Part shown: in pieces, positions 46,501 through 58,151 of the stretch | Layout of the letters: the number at the start of each line of letters is the position of its first letter | How positions within the stretch are numbered: the first letter of the stretch is position 1 | NCBI RefSeq assembly: GCF_037975245.1 | Contig: NC_092577.1 | Coordinates: forward strand, 25,541,398 to 25,605,397 | Origin: Apostichopus japonicus | Taxonomy: Eukaryota > Echinodermata > Holothuroidea > Aspidochirotida > Stichopodidae | DNA length: 64,000 nucleotides | Reading direction: 5' to 3' | Translations under genes and position numbers: made by a program | Notes under the pieces: model-generated | Database searches by the model: none | Told to the model about the DNA's origin: nothing | The model's input: only the letters and a program-made list of their open reading frames with translations

Positions 46501-46620
46501 ATGGAGTGGCAATGCATGATGGCAATGCATGAGCATTGAAGCCCGTTTCTCTATTCCATCCCCAGAATCCATTTCAGGGTTATCACAATTCCTAGATTTG
46601 AATAAGTGAGACATTTCCCC
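43560..46620 (-). pseudogene. Decayed copy of a multicopy invertebrate gene, function unknown
   Basis: Minus-strand blocks follow the order I know from a large family of 'uncharacterized' invertebrate proteins. FHGMGMIAA occurs near 46500, PRPAWSGLMQMM near 46260, VLRLGGFHTEMSF and HLMAGSGLQELLETIYA at 46040-45900. RRSDRLWANLSADLVIEQVLMRS with GLTRGRGMTETQ lies at 45400-45270, RDMADICELVEFLETRNPFSD at 45190-45130. RCWNIKHVQKVLGEEVCQN with GCHTTSRLFG lies at 44220-44110, and PPTSSAAKFHSLREYCQVQVWKG at 43880-43810. Frames change often and stops are common, so the copy is dead. Multicopy spread suggests a mobile-element gene, but no enzymatic motif is recognised. Half-LINE C inserted right at its 3' end. 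Confidence 0.6.
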
Positions 46621-46689
46621 CCTACCCACGACAATTCGGTAGTTGACTCAAATTCTGGGAGCCATATTGGCCCTCACATATTGGCCCTG

Positions 46690-46990
46690 ACAGTTGACCT
46701 TTCCAATTCTGGTATGAGTGTCTTCTCCTGTTTCGCAAACCCCCATTTCCGATTCGAAATTATGCAAAACGGATGAATAACAGTCAAATTATGGCGGAAA
46801 TAAGAATTTCATATCCGCCATTTTGAATTTTTTGGCGGCCATCTTGAATTTTTACCTTTCGCCTGCATAGATTTTTATAGACTTTTTATGTTATTCTAGG
46901 GATTTTTCTGATACCGAAATCGAAGAGAAACCTGTTGCAATTTGTGGTGGGTTGACCCCCAAATCGTGATAGATTGACTGGCCTATAATG
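46690..46990 (-). repeat. Dispersed repeat R1, inverted copy = paralogous empty site for half-LINE A
   Basis: Read on the minus strand it gives ggccagtcaat, gacccaccac, then without interruption AAAGTCTATAAAAATCTATG and caggcgaaaggtaaaa, then atggccgcc. Half-LINE A sits in this very stretch at 38889-40742, so 46855-46886 shows the unoccupied site. Confidence 0.65.
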
Positions 46991-47248
46991 GGGACTGTAT
47001 CTGCAATGTCTGCAGTTGACATTCGCAACATTTATCATGTTAACAAAAATATTTGAACTCACCACCAATGCTTGAAGAAATCCTGTTCTACCTTAGCATC
47101 ATCAAGAGAGTTTAAAATGCAGATGGTGCTGTTCAGAGTATCAGCTGTCAAGAGAAGCCAATGATTTTTTTGGAAAACTGGCATCATTATCCACCTGAAC
47201 TGTGCGAACTCAACCTGCAAGAAGAATGATGCATTAAGTTGGTTTTGG

Positions 47249-47800
47249 TTAAAGCGCTATGGACACCTAAATATATAACATAGGCTAAATTGCTTTAAAG
47301 TATATTGAAAATCATGAAAATGACAAAAAGTTTAATTCAAATCAGTTAAAGATTGATCATTTAAGAGCATTTTCAACCTAAAATCCCTAATTTGCATATT
47401 TGATGCATAAATTTGAGAACGTAGTACCGGTCGAATATGAAATTTTCTAATGTAAATTCTTTGTTTTGGAATTGTTAAGGGTTATATTTTGAAAGGGTAC
47501 AGCACCTAAGGGTACAGCACCTAGGGTTTTGAGTCTTTACCATACCCCCTATAAAATTGCAGCAAGATTATTTTTTTCAGAGAATGAGAATGAAGAGAAC
47601 ATTTTAAAGAATTATATCAATATTTTGAGATGTCACACCGGTCATACATCAAAAATTTAGCATATAAATAAATTGATGAAAATTTGATAGGTCATAACTC
47701 GAAGACTAAAACTGTTATTTTCAAAATTCAAAAACTAGCCTGCTCAGATTTGAAAGCTCTTTCAATTTATGTAAAAATTGCTGCACATCCATAGCATCTA
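47249..47800 (+). mobile_element. MITE, second copy of the 549-bp family
   Basis: Same orientation and order of blocks as 37494-38042 ('catgaaaatgacaa', 'tttgcatatttgatgcataaattt', 'actagcctgctcagattt'), diverged by many substitutions. The ends, ttaaagcgctatgga and tccatagca, are partly eroded. Confidence 0.7.
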
Positions 47801-49255
47801 TACACACTAGAAGCATATAACTGTCATATAAGCACTGTCTCTGCATGTACCATAGTGAGCTGTAAGGCTGTAATTGTGAAAAGGATAATTTCTCCCTGAT
47901 GTTGCTGAAATTCCTTTTATTTTGTCAAGATTATCTTATTCATTTGCTAGAATATGTCCTACAAAGATATTGCAATAAATTTATCCAATACCCACTGCTT
48001 TTCCCATGGATTCCACTCTGATGAATGATCACAAACTATGATAAAGTTCTTCAAAATCTCCCCTCACCCCTGACTCGAGCCCAACTAAATTGTAACTAAC
48101 GTAACTGCTTGATATTGGTTTACATACATCAGATTATATAAACACAAGAGTCATACTTTGTACATTTACCAACAAATAATGAATATGAAATAAATTTCTT
48201 TAGATTTTACAATGGCAGATTGCAAAACTATCAAAGCTGTTGAAGGGTTATAAAAATATTAAACAGGAAATAAATAAAAGCAGAGTAAAATTAATGTACA
48301 AATCGGTGCTATAAAAAACCACTACACATTCTATAACTTCTAAGAACAGACACAAGTGTCAGTGTCATGGACCATTCCCTCCTTTTACTTACCTTACTAT
48401 ACAACCACTTCAAACCAAGAAAAGATGGCAGTATATAAACTTTCCCATGGTGTTCTTGCATCAGCAGATTCAGATAAGCATGGATAATCTGTTAAAGGGA
48501 TTAACAAATAATTGCATAATTTACATGGAAACTTTTTCAAGCAATAAATACTGCGTGCTTACTTTGGGAAATTTGGGACAAGTTGCTATTTACAATTTAA
48601 AATTTGCCATGAAATTTATCTGGTTGCATCCTGTTTACAAATCCAGATGTAACCTTCATTAAAATTAAGTTTGATTTGATCAGATAGTTGGATCAGGCCA
48701 GACAAAAGTTTATTGCAAGTCCCATGCTTCACATCCCTTTCCCTGTATATATATAAACCATTTTGCTGCTGTTTCATTTGCGTTTAATTTTACTATGCAT
48801 GCCTTTACAACCAACAGAACAAGTTATGGATTGATTTAAGATATTCCTGCATGATGGCAAAGAGCTTAGATTTCAAAAGTTTAACAATATGCAAGTGTTC
48901 CAAGTTTGATAATTCTTTAGGACATAAGTTTTTGGAAATTTTTGCACTCATATTTTGTGATGTTACAGTACAGGCAGCACAACAATAATTTGTGTCTGTA
49001 TTAAGTTATGATTGGGTGCATGGTTAACACATTTCTTATGATATTTAGCTGCACTCTTGTTTACTTCAACAGACAGTACTTTTTAGATTAACAATAAATA
49101 TTACAATTTTACAAAGCATTTTATTTCATTTTTGCAATTTCCTTGTTTTTGGTGAATTTTTAACCATTACCGCTACATTCATATCTAAAAGCCACTTTTC
49201 TTTCAAAATCACAAAGAACCAAAATCTGTGTGGGTGAATGAGGTGTTGCCAACTC
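47801..49255. other. No gene seen
   Basis: AT-rich spacer downstream of the MULE/ZSWIM-type gene. The frame at 48447-48662 has no recognised motif. Confidence 0.35.
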
Positions 49256-52200
49256 TTAGCTTCCCTTCCCAGTTGCTGCTGGAGCTACTAGAAGTTCATC
49301 CCTCAAGTGTGACGGTGGAATCTTGAACATTTCCTTCACCTCTGCCATGTTGAGTTCATTTTCTGCAGCAACCAAAACTGTTCCCATAAGTAGCTGAAAA
49401 ATGTCAGTTTTCTTTTCAAAAGAGACATTTTTAATAAGGGCTGAAGCATTCTCTGTTAAAATGGACATAACTATATCCAACTTGTCTTCAAGCTTGCTCG
49501 CCTCAAAACTAATGCTGTTTGTTGGCGGTAAGTACCCTGTTTGCAGAAATTTCACACATTCTACTGCATGTCTTGGTGGCACCATGTGCGGTGTGGATAA
49601 GAATTCAAGAAGTTCGTGTAGCCTTTTCCCTTCTTTAAAGTTGCAAACACTCGTTTTGAAATTTTCCAATGAAACATCAGTACTTGCCTGCTTCCTTTTC
49701 TTTTTATTTCTTGAGTTGGTACTGGTCTTGGATCGACTTCGTATCTTTCTGAAAGTTGTCTTTGGGTTTGCAGGTAAGTGGGTAAATACTGATGGCTTGG
49801 TTTTGTCTTTCTGTGGTTTATTCTTAACATCTAATGGTGACTCTGTGGATATTTATGTTGTGGGTTCTGAACTGGAAGCTGTCGGTGGCTGATTTAGTGT
49901 TGGTGGCTCAGTTAATGTATCTGTCTTTTTCTTTTTCAATTGGAAAATTTAACACCAGCAATTGAGGTATTGCACCCCTTAGGTCGTCCACGTACTTTTC
50001 GAACTGTTGGCAGATGAAATTCTTCTGGGGTTTCCTGCTCCTTTATATTCAATATCTTTGGCTTTTTCATTAAATCAGTATCTTTGCCCTCAACATCATC
50101 TGTCTTTTTTGTACTGCTGTGACAATTGGTGGTTCTGTCTTTGAATCAGTCTGAGGCTGGGTATATTTGTTTGGCTTTGTTGACTTATCTGCTGGTGTCC
50201 CTTGCTTTTTTTCCTCTTAATTTTAAATTTGAGGTGTCACATCCTTTTGGTTGAACAGTCGGCCAACAAGATTTTGCTACCTGTTCCTTTTGATTTAAAA
50301 TCTTTACCGTTTTTGGTAAATCATTATCTTTGTCCTTTCCATCATCTGTCTATGGATTTTGTGCTCCTGTAACAATAAGTGGCACGGGGCTTAAATCTGT
50401 CAGTGGTGTCGATCTGGACATGTCTTCTGTCTTTAAGTCTTTCAAGGACTTGTTATATGTTGATTGCTCTGTTGACAGGTCTGCCAATGATTCTGCCTTC
50501 ATATCTGTCATTGGTGATTCAGTTGATATGGCTGGGCACATGTTGCTAACTTAATCCCTGCATATTTAGGATCGCTTACACTATCCTCAACTATTACATG
50601 GGTGTTTTTTCCCCTCAACCCAGGCATTACGTATCATCAGCATCTGTTCATGTCTGGCATCAAATTCTTCTTGGCAGATTTCCGAAGATGTACCTGCAAT
50701 TTCCATGAGAATAGTTTTAAACTGAAAAACTTTCTGGTTTCTTGATAGTTTTGTTGGTACCCTTACTGACAGAGTTGTTTGAAGAGAAAGCCGTTTATCT
50801 GATGGAACCTGAAAATTATGAGACTTCCGCCACCTAGAAGCAATCCAGTCTTCACTAAAGGGGATGTTGTGGACATGTAGAACGCTGAAAATATGCTTGC
50901 AAGGCAAAGACATTGAGCAGAAAAAAGTACATGTACATGTGGGGTTGAATTCTCAAAAGAGCATGGGTGTTCTCCAACGCTGTAGAAGTTGTAAAATGTC
51001 TCCCTTACCGAATCTTTATCCAATTCCATTGCATTGGTAAACTGCTTAATAGTAGCAGTTGCAGCATACGGTGTTGCTGTGGCTCTGATACTAAATACCC
51101 CTTCTTCGGAATCGAGGACATTGTAATAAGAACATACATCGTTACTCTCTCCTTGCGATACACTGGTTATTACACTTTATAAGCTTTCGCAAGCACACCG
51201 CAACAGAAACGTGGCTGTTCAGGCTTTTCTTCACTTCTTGATTATGTCTCTCCAACCTGTTGTTTGTTTTGGTACTGAAATTCTTAACTGCACTGGACAG
51301 ATACCTTGCCCACATTCGTCGACAATTGTCCCAGTTGTCAGTAAAGTATTGGATAAAGCCCTGGGTGGCAATCTTTTCCAATTTTTCAAGGCTCTCTTGG
51401 TACTTGTCTCCAGACGTGGAATACACAAGTGATTGGAGAATTGATCTGATTGTGTTTCGTTCATCATCTGTGATCTTGAGCTTGGTAGTTTCCAGTCTGA
51501 ATGTCTTCAACACATGAAATCTACATAAGATTACTTGTGCCTTGGAAAACAGAGATTCAATAACATTTATTTCAGTAAAGTCTTTATCCACAATAAAGCA
51601 TGTAGCAAGGTCTTTGACTAGTGGATTAGTTTTAAGCAGTGTGTTAAGAAAGAAAAATATGCTTTCTTTCCTTTCATTAGCAAGTAAAGCATACGCAACA
51701 GAAGCCCCTTTACCATTGTCATCTTCCACCATTACTACATAGAGAGGCATACGTCTATTATTTACCCGGTAGGTAGCGTCCAAATGAAGAACTTCTGGAA
51801 ATTGGTCTATCATCTTCTGCTCTGCAGATTGCAGAAAAATGCTCTTCATTTGTGTCATGATTATGGTTTAAATTTTGTTCAATGATTACTAGCTTGTTTC
51901 TTTTTCGATCAACGGAAGCTTTGACGAACGCTGTGCAGCCCGTTTTAAATGTCCTGAAAAATACAATTAGACATAACATTATCAAAAATCATTCATACAT
52001 ACTTGAGAGGTTTAAAGCGCGCTCATTGGTTCAGTGATATTGTTAATCCTCTAGTTAAAAGAATGGCTTACATAATTCTGGAAGAAAAACGGCAAAAATT
52101 GTTATCAGTTTAAATGAACAAAGTCTCAATGTGATGGACCACCCACCCAATTCCCAACATCATGGAACACCCCTAGTTATTGAACACATCCTAGTGCACA

Positions 52201-52895
52201 ACTTCTACCTTTTGGAGTTTTAACGTTTGCCCATGGTTGTTGACGTTGTGTATTTAAGCCCTAGAATATTTTGAAGAGATTCTATTTCTACCAAGCAGAA
52301 TTATTGTTGATCTGTGGAGGGGAATGCATGTCCCAACAAAATATGACCCTCCAAGGTTAAGAATATTACACCCATAAATATGTCATATTAAATTACCACT
52401 ATGCATTACATCAGTGAAAATAACTAAAAATATAAATCAGCATCACATCCTTTGCTCTTGGCCGACCCAAAAATTTATGAATTTGTTTGCCCACAGTGTG
52501 TGAAAAAATTAAACACATGTCCGACACTACAAATAATAACAGGTCATTCCAAATAGTATATATAACAACTCCCTTGGCGTTCTCCAATAACATAAACATC
52601 TAGGCCTATACAGCATTCCACAGTCATTCTACTATAATTGAGGTGTAACCGTACCTTTCACTGCCTGAGCCCCCCCCCTCCCACACACACAATAGTACAA
52701 CCCTTAGTCAGACGGAATCAGAAGTTGGAGAAAAATAGAGGGCGCCTGACATTAATTGCTTGGCTGGATTCATTGTATAGCCCCTTTTAGTTGTGTAGGC
52801 CTAGGCCTTAGTCACCTGTAAACTTAGCCTAGGGCCTTTTTCCCGGGCCTAGCCTATCACACGACTTATGAACAGTGGCACAATAGACCCCAGTG

Positions 52896-53197
52896 GCCCA
52901 AGAGACATTAAGAGGCCCAGATTCGGACTCGGCAATGGAGGACTGTACTTCGCCTTAGTAGTTGTGGCTAAGGAGTCCTCCGATTGGTTTGATGAGACAA
53001 AACAGGCCACTGATCTCAGTGACTCGAGCGGCCCTTCCACCCTGCCCGCAGTCGCTTACACTATACCGGACACGATGGTCGCTAGTGGACCTGTTCCTTG
53101 TGACGAGGAGCTAAGAGGTCTGCTAGGTCGTAGGAAAAGGGGAAACACCGCTAAGGGCCTGAAAAGAGCCGTATTGGGAAAACATCGCAGGTTATGA
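52896..53197 (+). pseudogene. ORF1 C-terminal fragment of LINE D
   Basis: It encodes VVAKESSDWFDETKQATDL, SSGPSTLPAVAYTIPDTMV and a basic tail GRRKRGNTAKGLKRAVLGKH, as in half-LINE ORF1. The N-terminal RRM-like domain and zinc knuckles are lost by 5' truncation. Its TGA stop overlaps the ORF2 ATG (ATGA at 53194-53197). Confidence 0.75.
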
Positions 53198-56100
53198 CAC
53201 CAGACACCTTATCCCTCGTCACCCTTAATGTGAATGGGATGAGGGGTACCCCAAAAAGGCGACGGATTTTGCAGTTCTGCAAGTTGCTCCAAGTGGATGT
53301 GGTCCTTTTGCAAGAGACCCACATATCTTGGATCAGGGGCATCTTGCGGGACTGTAATTTTGGTGGCCCCAAAACTGTGTCATTGTGTGGGAAAAGTGGA
53401 GAAAGACCATGAAGGTCGGGTGGTGTGCATACACTTAAGGCTCAAGCGGGGTGAGTTGTATGTGTATGCCCCCAACCGGCCAGCATGTAAGACAAATTTC
53501 TTCACGGTGTTGCCATTCTTTGTACCGGGTAAGGCAAATTGTATCCTTGGGGGGACTTTAACTGTGTCCCTCACTCTGCGTTAGATAGACGTTCGAGGAA
53601 AGAGTCCCCCAATTGTACCACCGGCATGATTGAGCTAGGCTTGCTTGTCAAGCACCGAGATCTTGTGGATGTTTGGAGGTCCCAAAATCCCCAGGTGTGG
53701 TTGCTTGTACGTGGCATAAACCAGATGGAACAGTTTCATCCAGACTCGACAGGTTTTATGCCCCGCGCAAGTTTCCTCGATCTCGGTGCTCGATTATTTC
53801 ATGCCCTTTATCTGATCATGACGCTGTTGTTTTGCGCTTGCAGCTGCCGGAGTCCTTTCATGTGGAGAAGGGACTTTGGCGGCTGAACACGGAAATTGTT
53901 AAAGAGCAAAACTTCAAGGAGCAATTTGTCGAGAAGTACAGAGGATGGCAGTCCCTCAAGTGCTTTTCCCAATGCGTTAGTCTGGTGGGACGAGGTCAAG
54001 CAGTTCGCAATCGGGTATTGTGTTGAGAGAGCTCACCAACGGAGATTCAAGTTCCATTCCTTGTGCAATAGAGCAAGGGATGGTTCTTCATCGTCCGATC
54101 TGCATGCACTTGGAGTGTTTCTCGATGAGAAACTGCGGAGCCCCAGTGCGTGCCAGAATCCAGTTTGTTGAGGCGGACGAGAAGCCCACTATTCGTTTTT
54201 ACCGGGACGACACCAAGTCTGTGGTTGACCACAGAATAAGGGCAGTGTGTCATCCTGGTGGGGTCCTCGTGGAGAGCCCGCAGGCAGTCCTAGGGGTATT
54301 TGGGTCGTTCTTTTCGAACCTGTACTCCAGGGCTGCTGTTAGCGAGGATCTCCAGGACTTGTTGTCTGGTATAGACAAGGCCCCCCTGAGAGTAAAAATG
54401 ATAGCTTGGGCTCGAATCTCTCCGTTGGTGAGCTCTGGACAGCGGTAGCAGCGATGAAGAAGAGAAAGTCCCCCGGTCCCGATGGCCTACCGGCAGAGTT
54501 CTATAGGACCTTCTGGGAGGTCCTCGGTGGGGACTTGAGAGATGTGTTCGCTACCGCTTTCCAGATGAATTACATAAGCCAAACACAGCGGGTTGGAAAT
54601 ATTGTTCTCCTCTCAAAGTCGGGAGACCCTTTGGACCCTAGAAATAGGCGTCCAATAACGCTGTTAAATGTGGACTACAAAATCCTGGCCAAAGCATTAG
54701 GAAATCGCTTATCGGACGTGATGCCGGATATTGTAGGTCCTCTCCAGACTTGTGCAGTGCGAGGCAAGTGTATTCAACATAACCTCTGGTTGATGAGAGA
54801 CTTGATCGAGTTTGTTAAAGCTCGTGATTTGCCATGTGCACTGGTCTCATTGGACCAGGAAAAGGCCTTTGACATGGTAGATCACGACTTCCTGTTCAGA
54901 ACCTGTTCAGAGTCCTTCGGATTGAACTCCGTATATATTCGTTGGGTCTCGTTACCATACAAGGACGTCACGAGCATTGTCACTGTTAACGGATTAACTT
55001 CTGGTCCCTTCCCGGTTCGAAGAGGAGTCCGTCAGGGTTGTCCCCTCTCCCCGTTGTTGTATGTTCTCTTCAGCGAAACGCTCAGTACCCCGCTGGACAG
55101 ATGCTTTGGATTTCGACCCTTCAACGTACCGGGTGGGGCTAGAGTTAAATGCGTGCAGTATGCCGATGACGTCACTTGTATTATGTCGGACCTCGCCTCC
55201 TTCAAGCCTTTATCGAAGGTTTTGACCACCTTCCAAGAGGCTACTGGTGCCAGACTGAACAGGTCCAAGACCAAAGGGCTGCGATTGGGAGGTTGGCGCG
55301 GCCAATCCCTCCCGTTCGATGCTACTTGGTCAGATGTCATGATCAAGGTAAATGGCATCTGGCTAGGTTATGGTGCCCCGGAGGCCACCACTTGGGCCGA
55401 GAAGGCTGATCAGGTGGAGGCAAGGCTCGACACATTCAGTCACAGGTGGCTCTCCCTCCCTGTGAAGGTTACAGTTGTAAATAGGTTTATTGTTCCTCTC
55501 CTTTGGTATCCTGGTACGGTGATCGCCGCACCGGATCATGCCTTGGTGCGACTGGAGAGGATCATTTGTGATTTCATTTGGGGAAAGCGCAAACCAAACC
55601 TTGTCAAAAGAACCGTTCTGTATAAGACCCCCTTGATCGGTGGGCTTAACTGCGCTTTCTCCTCTTGAAAGGTGTTTTTGTTGCTTTTGAAAATCCTTCG
55701 TTTCCCTTTGCTTTTTTTGTTAGGTACTGGGGTGGGTTTCTTTTTCGACACCACTGGTCCGGATCCTTTTCAAATAACCGGCCAAAGGCGACACGCCCTT
55801 CTGGGGTCTATACTCAGATTGGTGACACTCTTTGTAGAATCAAAGAAGAGGGTGGGCCACATGTTCTGCTGAACGTGGCCCCCTCTGTGTTATACCCACC
55901 ATTGTTTCGTTCAATGCTCGCGCCTGTGTGCCCGTCGGCTTGCCTGACCGCCATCTCTCCAGATGTGTGGCGGTCTGTGTGTTGTAAGTCACTAGATAGC
56001 CGTCTCAGGGACTTGGCGTGGAGGATTGCACACGGGGTCCTCATCACTAACCATTTTCGCCTAGTCAGGTGGCGATTAGGTGATGGGATTTGTCCCCGTG

Positions 56101-56520
56101 TGGGCTGTAAAGCCATCGAGACTATGCAACACCTTTTGCTTGAGTGTCCCTTTGTCCGGTTGGTGTGGGATTGGTTTCACGCCTTCGTTATTGGTGTTAT
56201 TGGTTGCACACAGTGGGCCATTAGTAGTGATTTTGTTTTGTATGGTTTGTTGCCCCCTGTGCGCCTAACCTGGGTTAGGGATCTGCTGTTGTTGTTTGCC
56301 GCTGTCATCAGGAGACACATCTGGAACAGCAGATGCCGCCTAGTTTTCGATGGAGACGTCTGGAGGGCAGAGGATGTTGTCCCCCCTCGTGCAAAGTGAC
56401 ATCAGGTTGCACATGGAGGCGGACCAGTCACGGCTTCCCGACACTGCCTTTGGTAGACGCTGGCGCAAGCCTGTCGTCTACTATCGGGACGGCGTTCCCC
56501 GGATGAAATTTGGAGTGAGT
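53194..56520 (+). pseudogene. ORF2 of LINE D: endonuclease, RT and zinc-binding C-terminus
   Basis: ATG 53194 starts MTPDTLSLVTLNVNGMRG, the APE-type endonuclease N-terminus, with LLQETHIS next. Frameshifts follow near 53385, 53560 and 53690. The motifs GDFNCV (53552-53569), SSRLDRFYAP and PLSDHDAVVL complete the endonuclease. RT at 54406-55668: KSPGPDGLPAEFYR, SGDPLDPRNRRPITLLN, SLDQEKAFDMVD, GVRQGCPLSPLLY and CVQYADDVT (YADD 55159-55170). A shift near 55665 leads to the C-terminal Cys/His domain (CPRVGCKAIETMQHLLLECP). After another shift near 56390, the end reads RKPVVYYRDGVPRMKFGVS and TAG at 56518-56520. At least six frameshifts; not functional as read. Confidence 0.82.
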
Positions 56521-57135
56521 TAGTTGGTAGGTGTGGGGGTTGTGTGGTCGTTACATAATATAGGTTGGTTTAATTTTCCTCTTTGTGGTTTGGGGTTGGC
56601 TTTTTGGGGCCTGTTTGTAGTGTTTTATTTGTTTTGCTTCTGTTGGCCTTTGGGTCCGTGTCCTTTTCGCGTCACGTTAACGCTGCGTTAGTGAGAGATT
56701 GATGGGTTTCAGTTGTTGTTCTACAGACTGGGTTTGTTTTTGGTTTTGTTGACCTTTGGTCTGTGTCCGTTTTTCTTAGCACGTAAAAAGCACACAGTGA
56801 CACAAATAAGAAAAGTTAGGAGCTAGCATATAAATGATGAGAATGGAATGAAAGGGTTCATTAATATTAGTCCTAGACTTACTTTACCTTTGGTTTGGTC
56901 GTTTCCGACAACTCTTACTAGAGCGGGCTTCCCCGTAATGCTTGCACGTCAATCTGAGATAGGCATATTTAAACTTTTCATGGAATCGTGTACTGCCTTC
57001 ATCTAGTCGCTTGTTTGCTGCTTCAACGGTTTTGGAATCCTTTATTACAAAAATAGAAAAAGTATCCGCAGATATCCTTTGAACATACCCCTGGAAATCC
57101 CCATTGTTATCAAATTCCTCTTCCATTGTCATGCA

Positions 57136-57742
57136 CTGCTGAGTTATTGTTGTCCTGTTCATCCCTCCCGGCCAGCACATATCAGGACAGTTCATTGGTT
57201 ACATCAACCACGAGCGCTGATTGGTCAAGTTACATGTGTGCGAATAGTCAATGTTATTCGCACGATTACGTTCGTGCGAACAGCCACAACGTTTTTGGAC
57301 GGTGGTGTGCTGGGGAGGGGTTTTTCGTTTCGCTGCGTGTGGGTCGTCCTTTTGAGGTTTTTGGAATGTTTGAGTGGGGGGTTCGGCGTTTTGTCTCCGC
57401 AGGTCGGCGGGCGTAGGTTTTTTTTTTGGCTCGCTTGAGTTACTGCTGAGTTATTGTTGTCCTGTTCATCCCTCCCGGCCAGCACATATCAGGACAGTTC
57501 ATTGGTTACATCAACCACGAGCGCTGATTGGTCAAGTTACATGTGTGCGAATAGTCAATGTTATTCGCACGATTACGTTCGTGCGAATAGCCACAACGTT
57601 TTTGGACGGTGGTGTGCTGGGGAGGGGTTTTTCGTTTCGCTGCGTGTGGGTCGTCCTTTTGTGGTTTTTGGAATGTTTGAGTGGGGGGTTCGGCGTTTTG
57701 TCTCCGCAGGTCGGCGGGCGTAGGTTTTTTTTTGGCTCGCTT
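57136..57742 (+). repeat. Tandem duplication, period 307 bp
   Basis: 57136-57442 is repeated at 57443-57749 with a few changes (for example gaacagcc/gaatagcc). Each unit has unique flank, a hairpin GTGCGAATA...TATTCGCAC (near 57238-57263 and 57545-57570), and the start of a LINE copy-1-type 3' end. The duplication therefore postdates insertion of that 3' fragment. Confidence 0.8.
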
Positions 57743-57828
57743 GACCTGAGTTTCGTTGGTCAGAATGGGATGGTTCGGTAGTGCCGTTTGGCCGTGACGT
57801 TTTGTATCTCGCATGGCGGATCACGTAA
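57597..57828 (+). mobile_element. 3' fragment of a copy-1-type Tx1-like LINE
   Basis: From tttttggacggtggtgtgctgggg to CACGTAAAAA it matches 9750-9980. A shorter copy lies in the first unit of the tandem duplication (57291-57435). Severely 5'-truncated. Confidence 0.75.
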
Positions 57829-57839
57829 AAACCACTTAA

Positions 57840-58110
57840 CAATTGATCTTTTCTTACGATCGATCGCTGAGCAACGGACTTAAGTTCAATCAGATTGAAC
57901 TTAAGTTTGAACTTTATGAAATGGGGCCCTGGGCCCCGTTCCACAAAGAGTTACGCTTAATCTTAAGTTTGATCAATCGTGCGTAAGTCACCTTATCGAG
58001 CGTAAGTTTGATATCAAACTTATCTCCGTTCCACAAAGAAACTTACTCTTGATATCAAGCTAAAGTTCAATCCGATCATGCGTAACTTTAAGTAGTGATC
58101 CAGATCAATC
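57840..58110. repeat. Cluster of palindromes, probable Harbinger/MITE end
   Basis: It contains a 12-bp-arm palindrome at 57879-57903, GGGGCCCTGGGCCCC at 57922-57936, the phrase 'ccccgttccacaaag' twice, and the perfect palindrome AAGTTTGATATCAAACTT near 58004-58021. The ccccgttccacaaag phrase is a typical terminal sequence of marine-invertebrate MITEs and could be the left end of the adjacent Harbinger element. Confidence 0.5.
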
Positions 58111-58151
58111 GTAAGTATGATACGTTGCTATGGTAAGCAATTGATTTAAAT

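Larger units (their letters stand above)
52886..56793 (+). mobile_element. LINE D: Tx1/L1-like element with ORF2, 5'-truncated
   Basis: It starts inside ORF1, has an almost complete but frameshifted ORF2 and ends CACGTAAAAAGC (56780-56791). Candidate target duplications are ACAGTGGCACAATA (52872-52885) and ACAGTGACACAAATA (56794-56808), differing by one substitution and one base. It lies antisense within an intron of the MULE/ZSWIM-type gene. Its ORF1 end, ORF2 C-terminus and 3' UTR match half-LINEs A-C, so it belongs to the family they derive from. Confidence 0.82.
49256..57195 (-). pseudogene. MULE/ZSWIM-type transposase-like gene with a LINE in its intron
   Basis: Exon 1 (57195-56888) has ISADTFSIFVIKDSKTVEAANKR and KYAYLRLTCKHYGEARSS, the N-terminal FAR1/MULE DNA-binding region. 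It splices (GTAAAG donor; TTTTTCAG acceptor) to 51953 with the codon completed, giving RPNQ|RTFKTGCTAFVKA, a family signature, then HNHDTNEEH. The region usually following is missing and the frame shifts. 51858-51142 carries the DDE core: FPEVLHLDATYRVNNRRMPL, VDKDFTEINVI, NRLERHNQEV. Further shifts near 51140 and 50930 precede a SWIM finger (CTCTFFCSMSLPCKH, 50946-50900). A GRPKG AT-hook-like motif lies near 49990. 49830-49256 encodes an unrecognised C-terminus. It acts on DNA if a transposase, but this copy is broken. It could be a domesticated ZSWIM1/3-like gene or a dead MULE. Confidence 0.6.
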
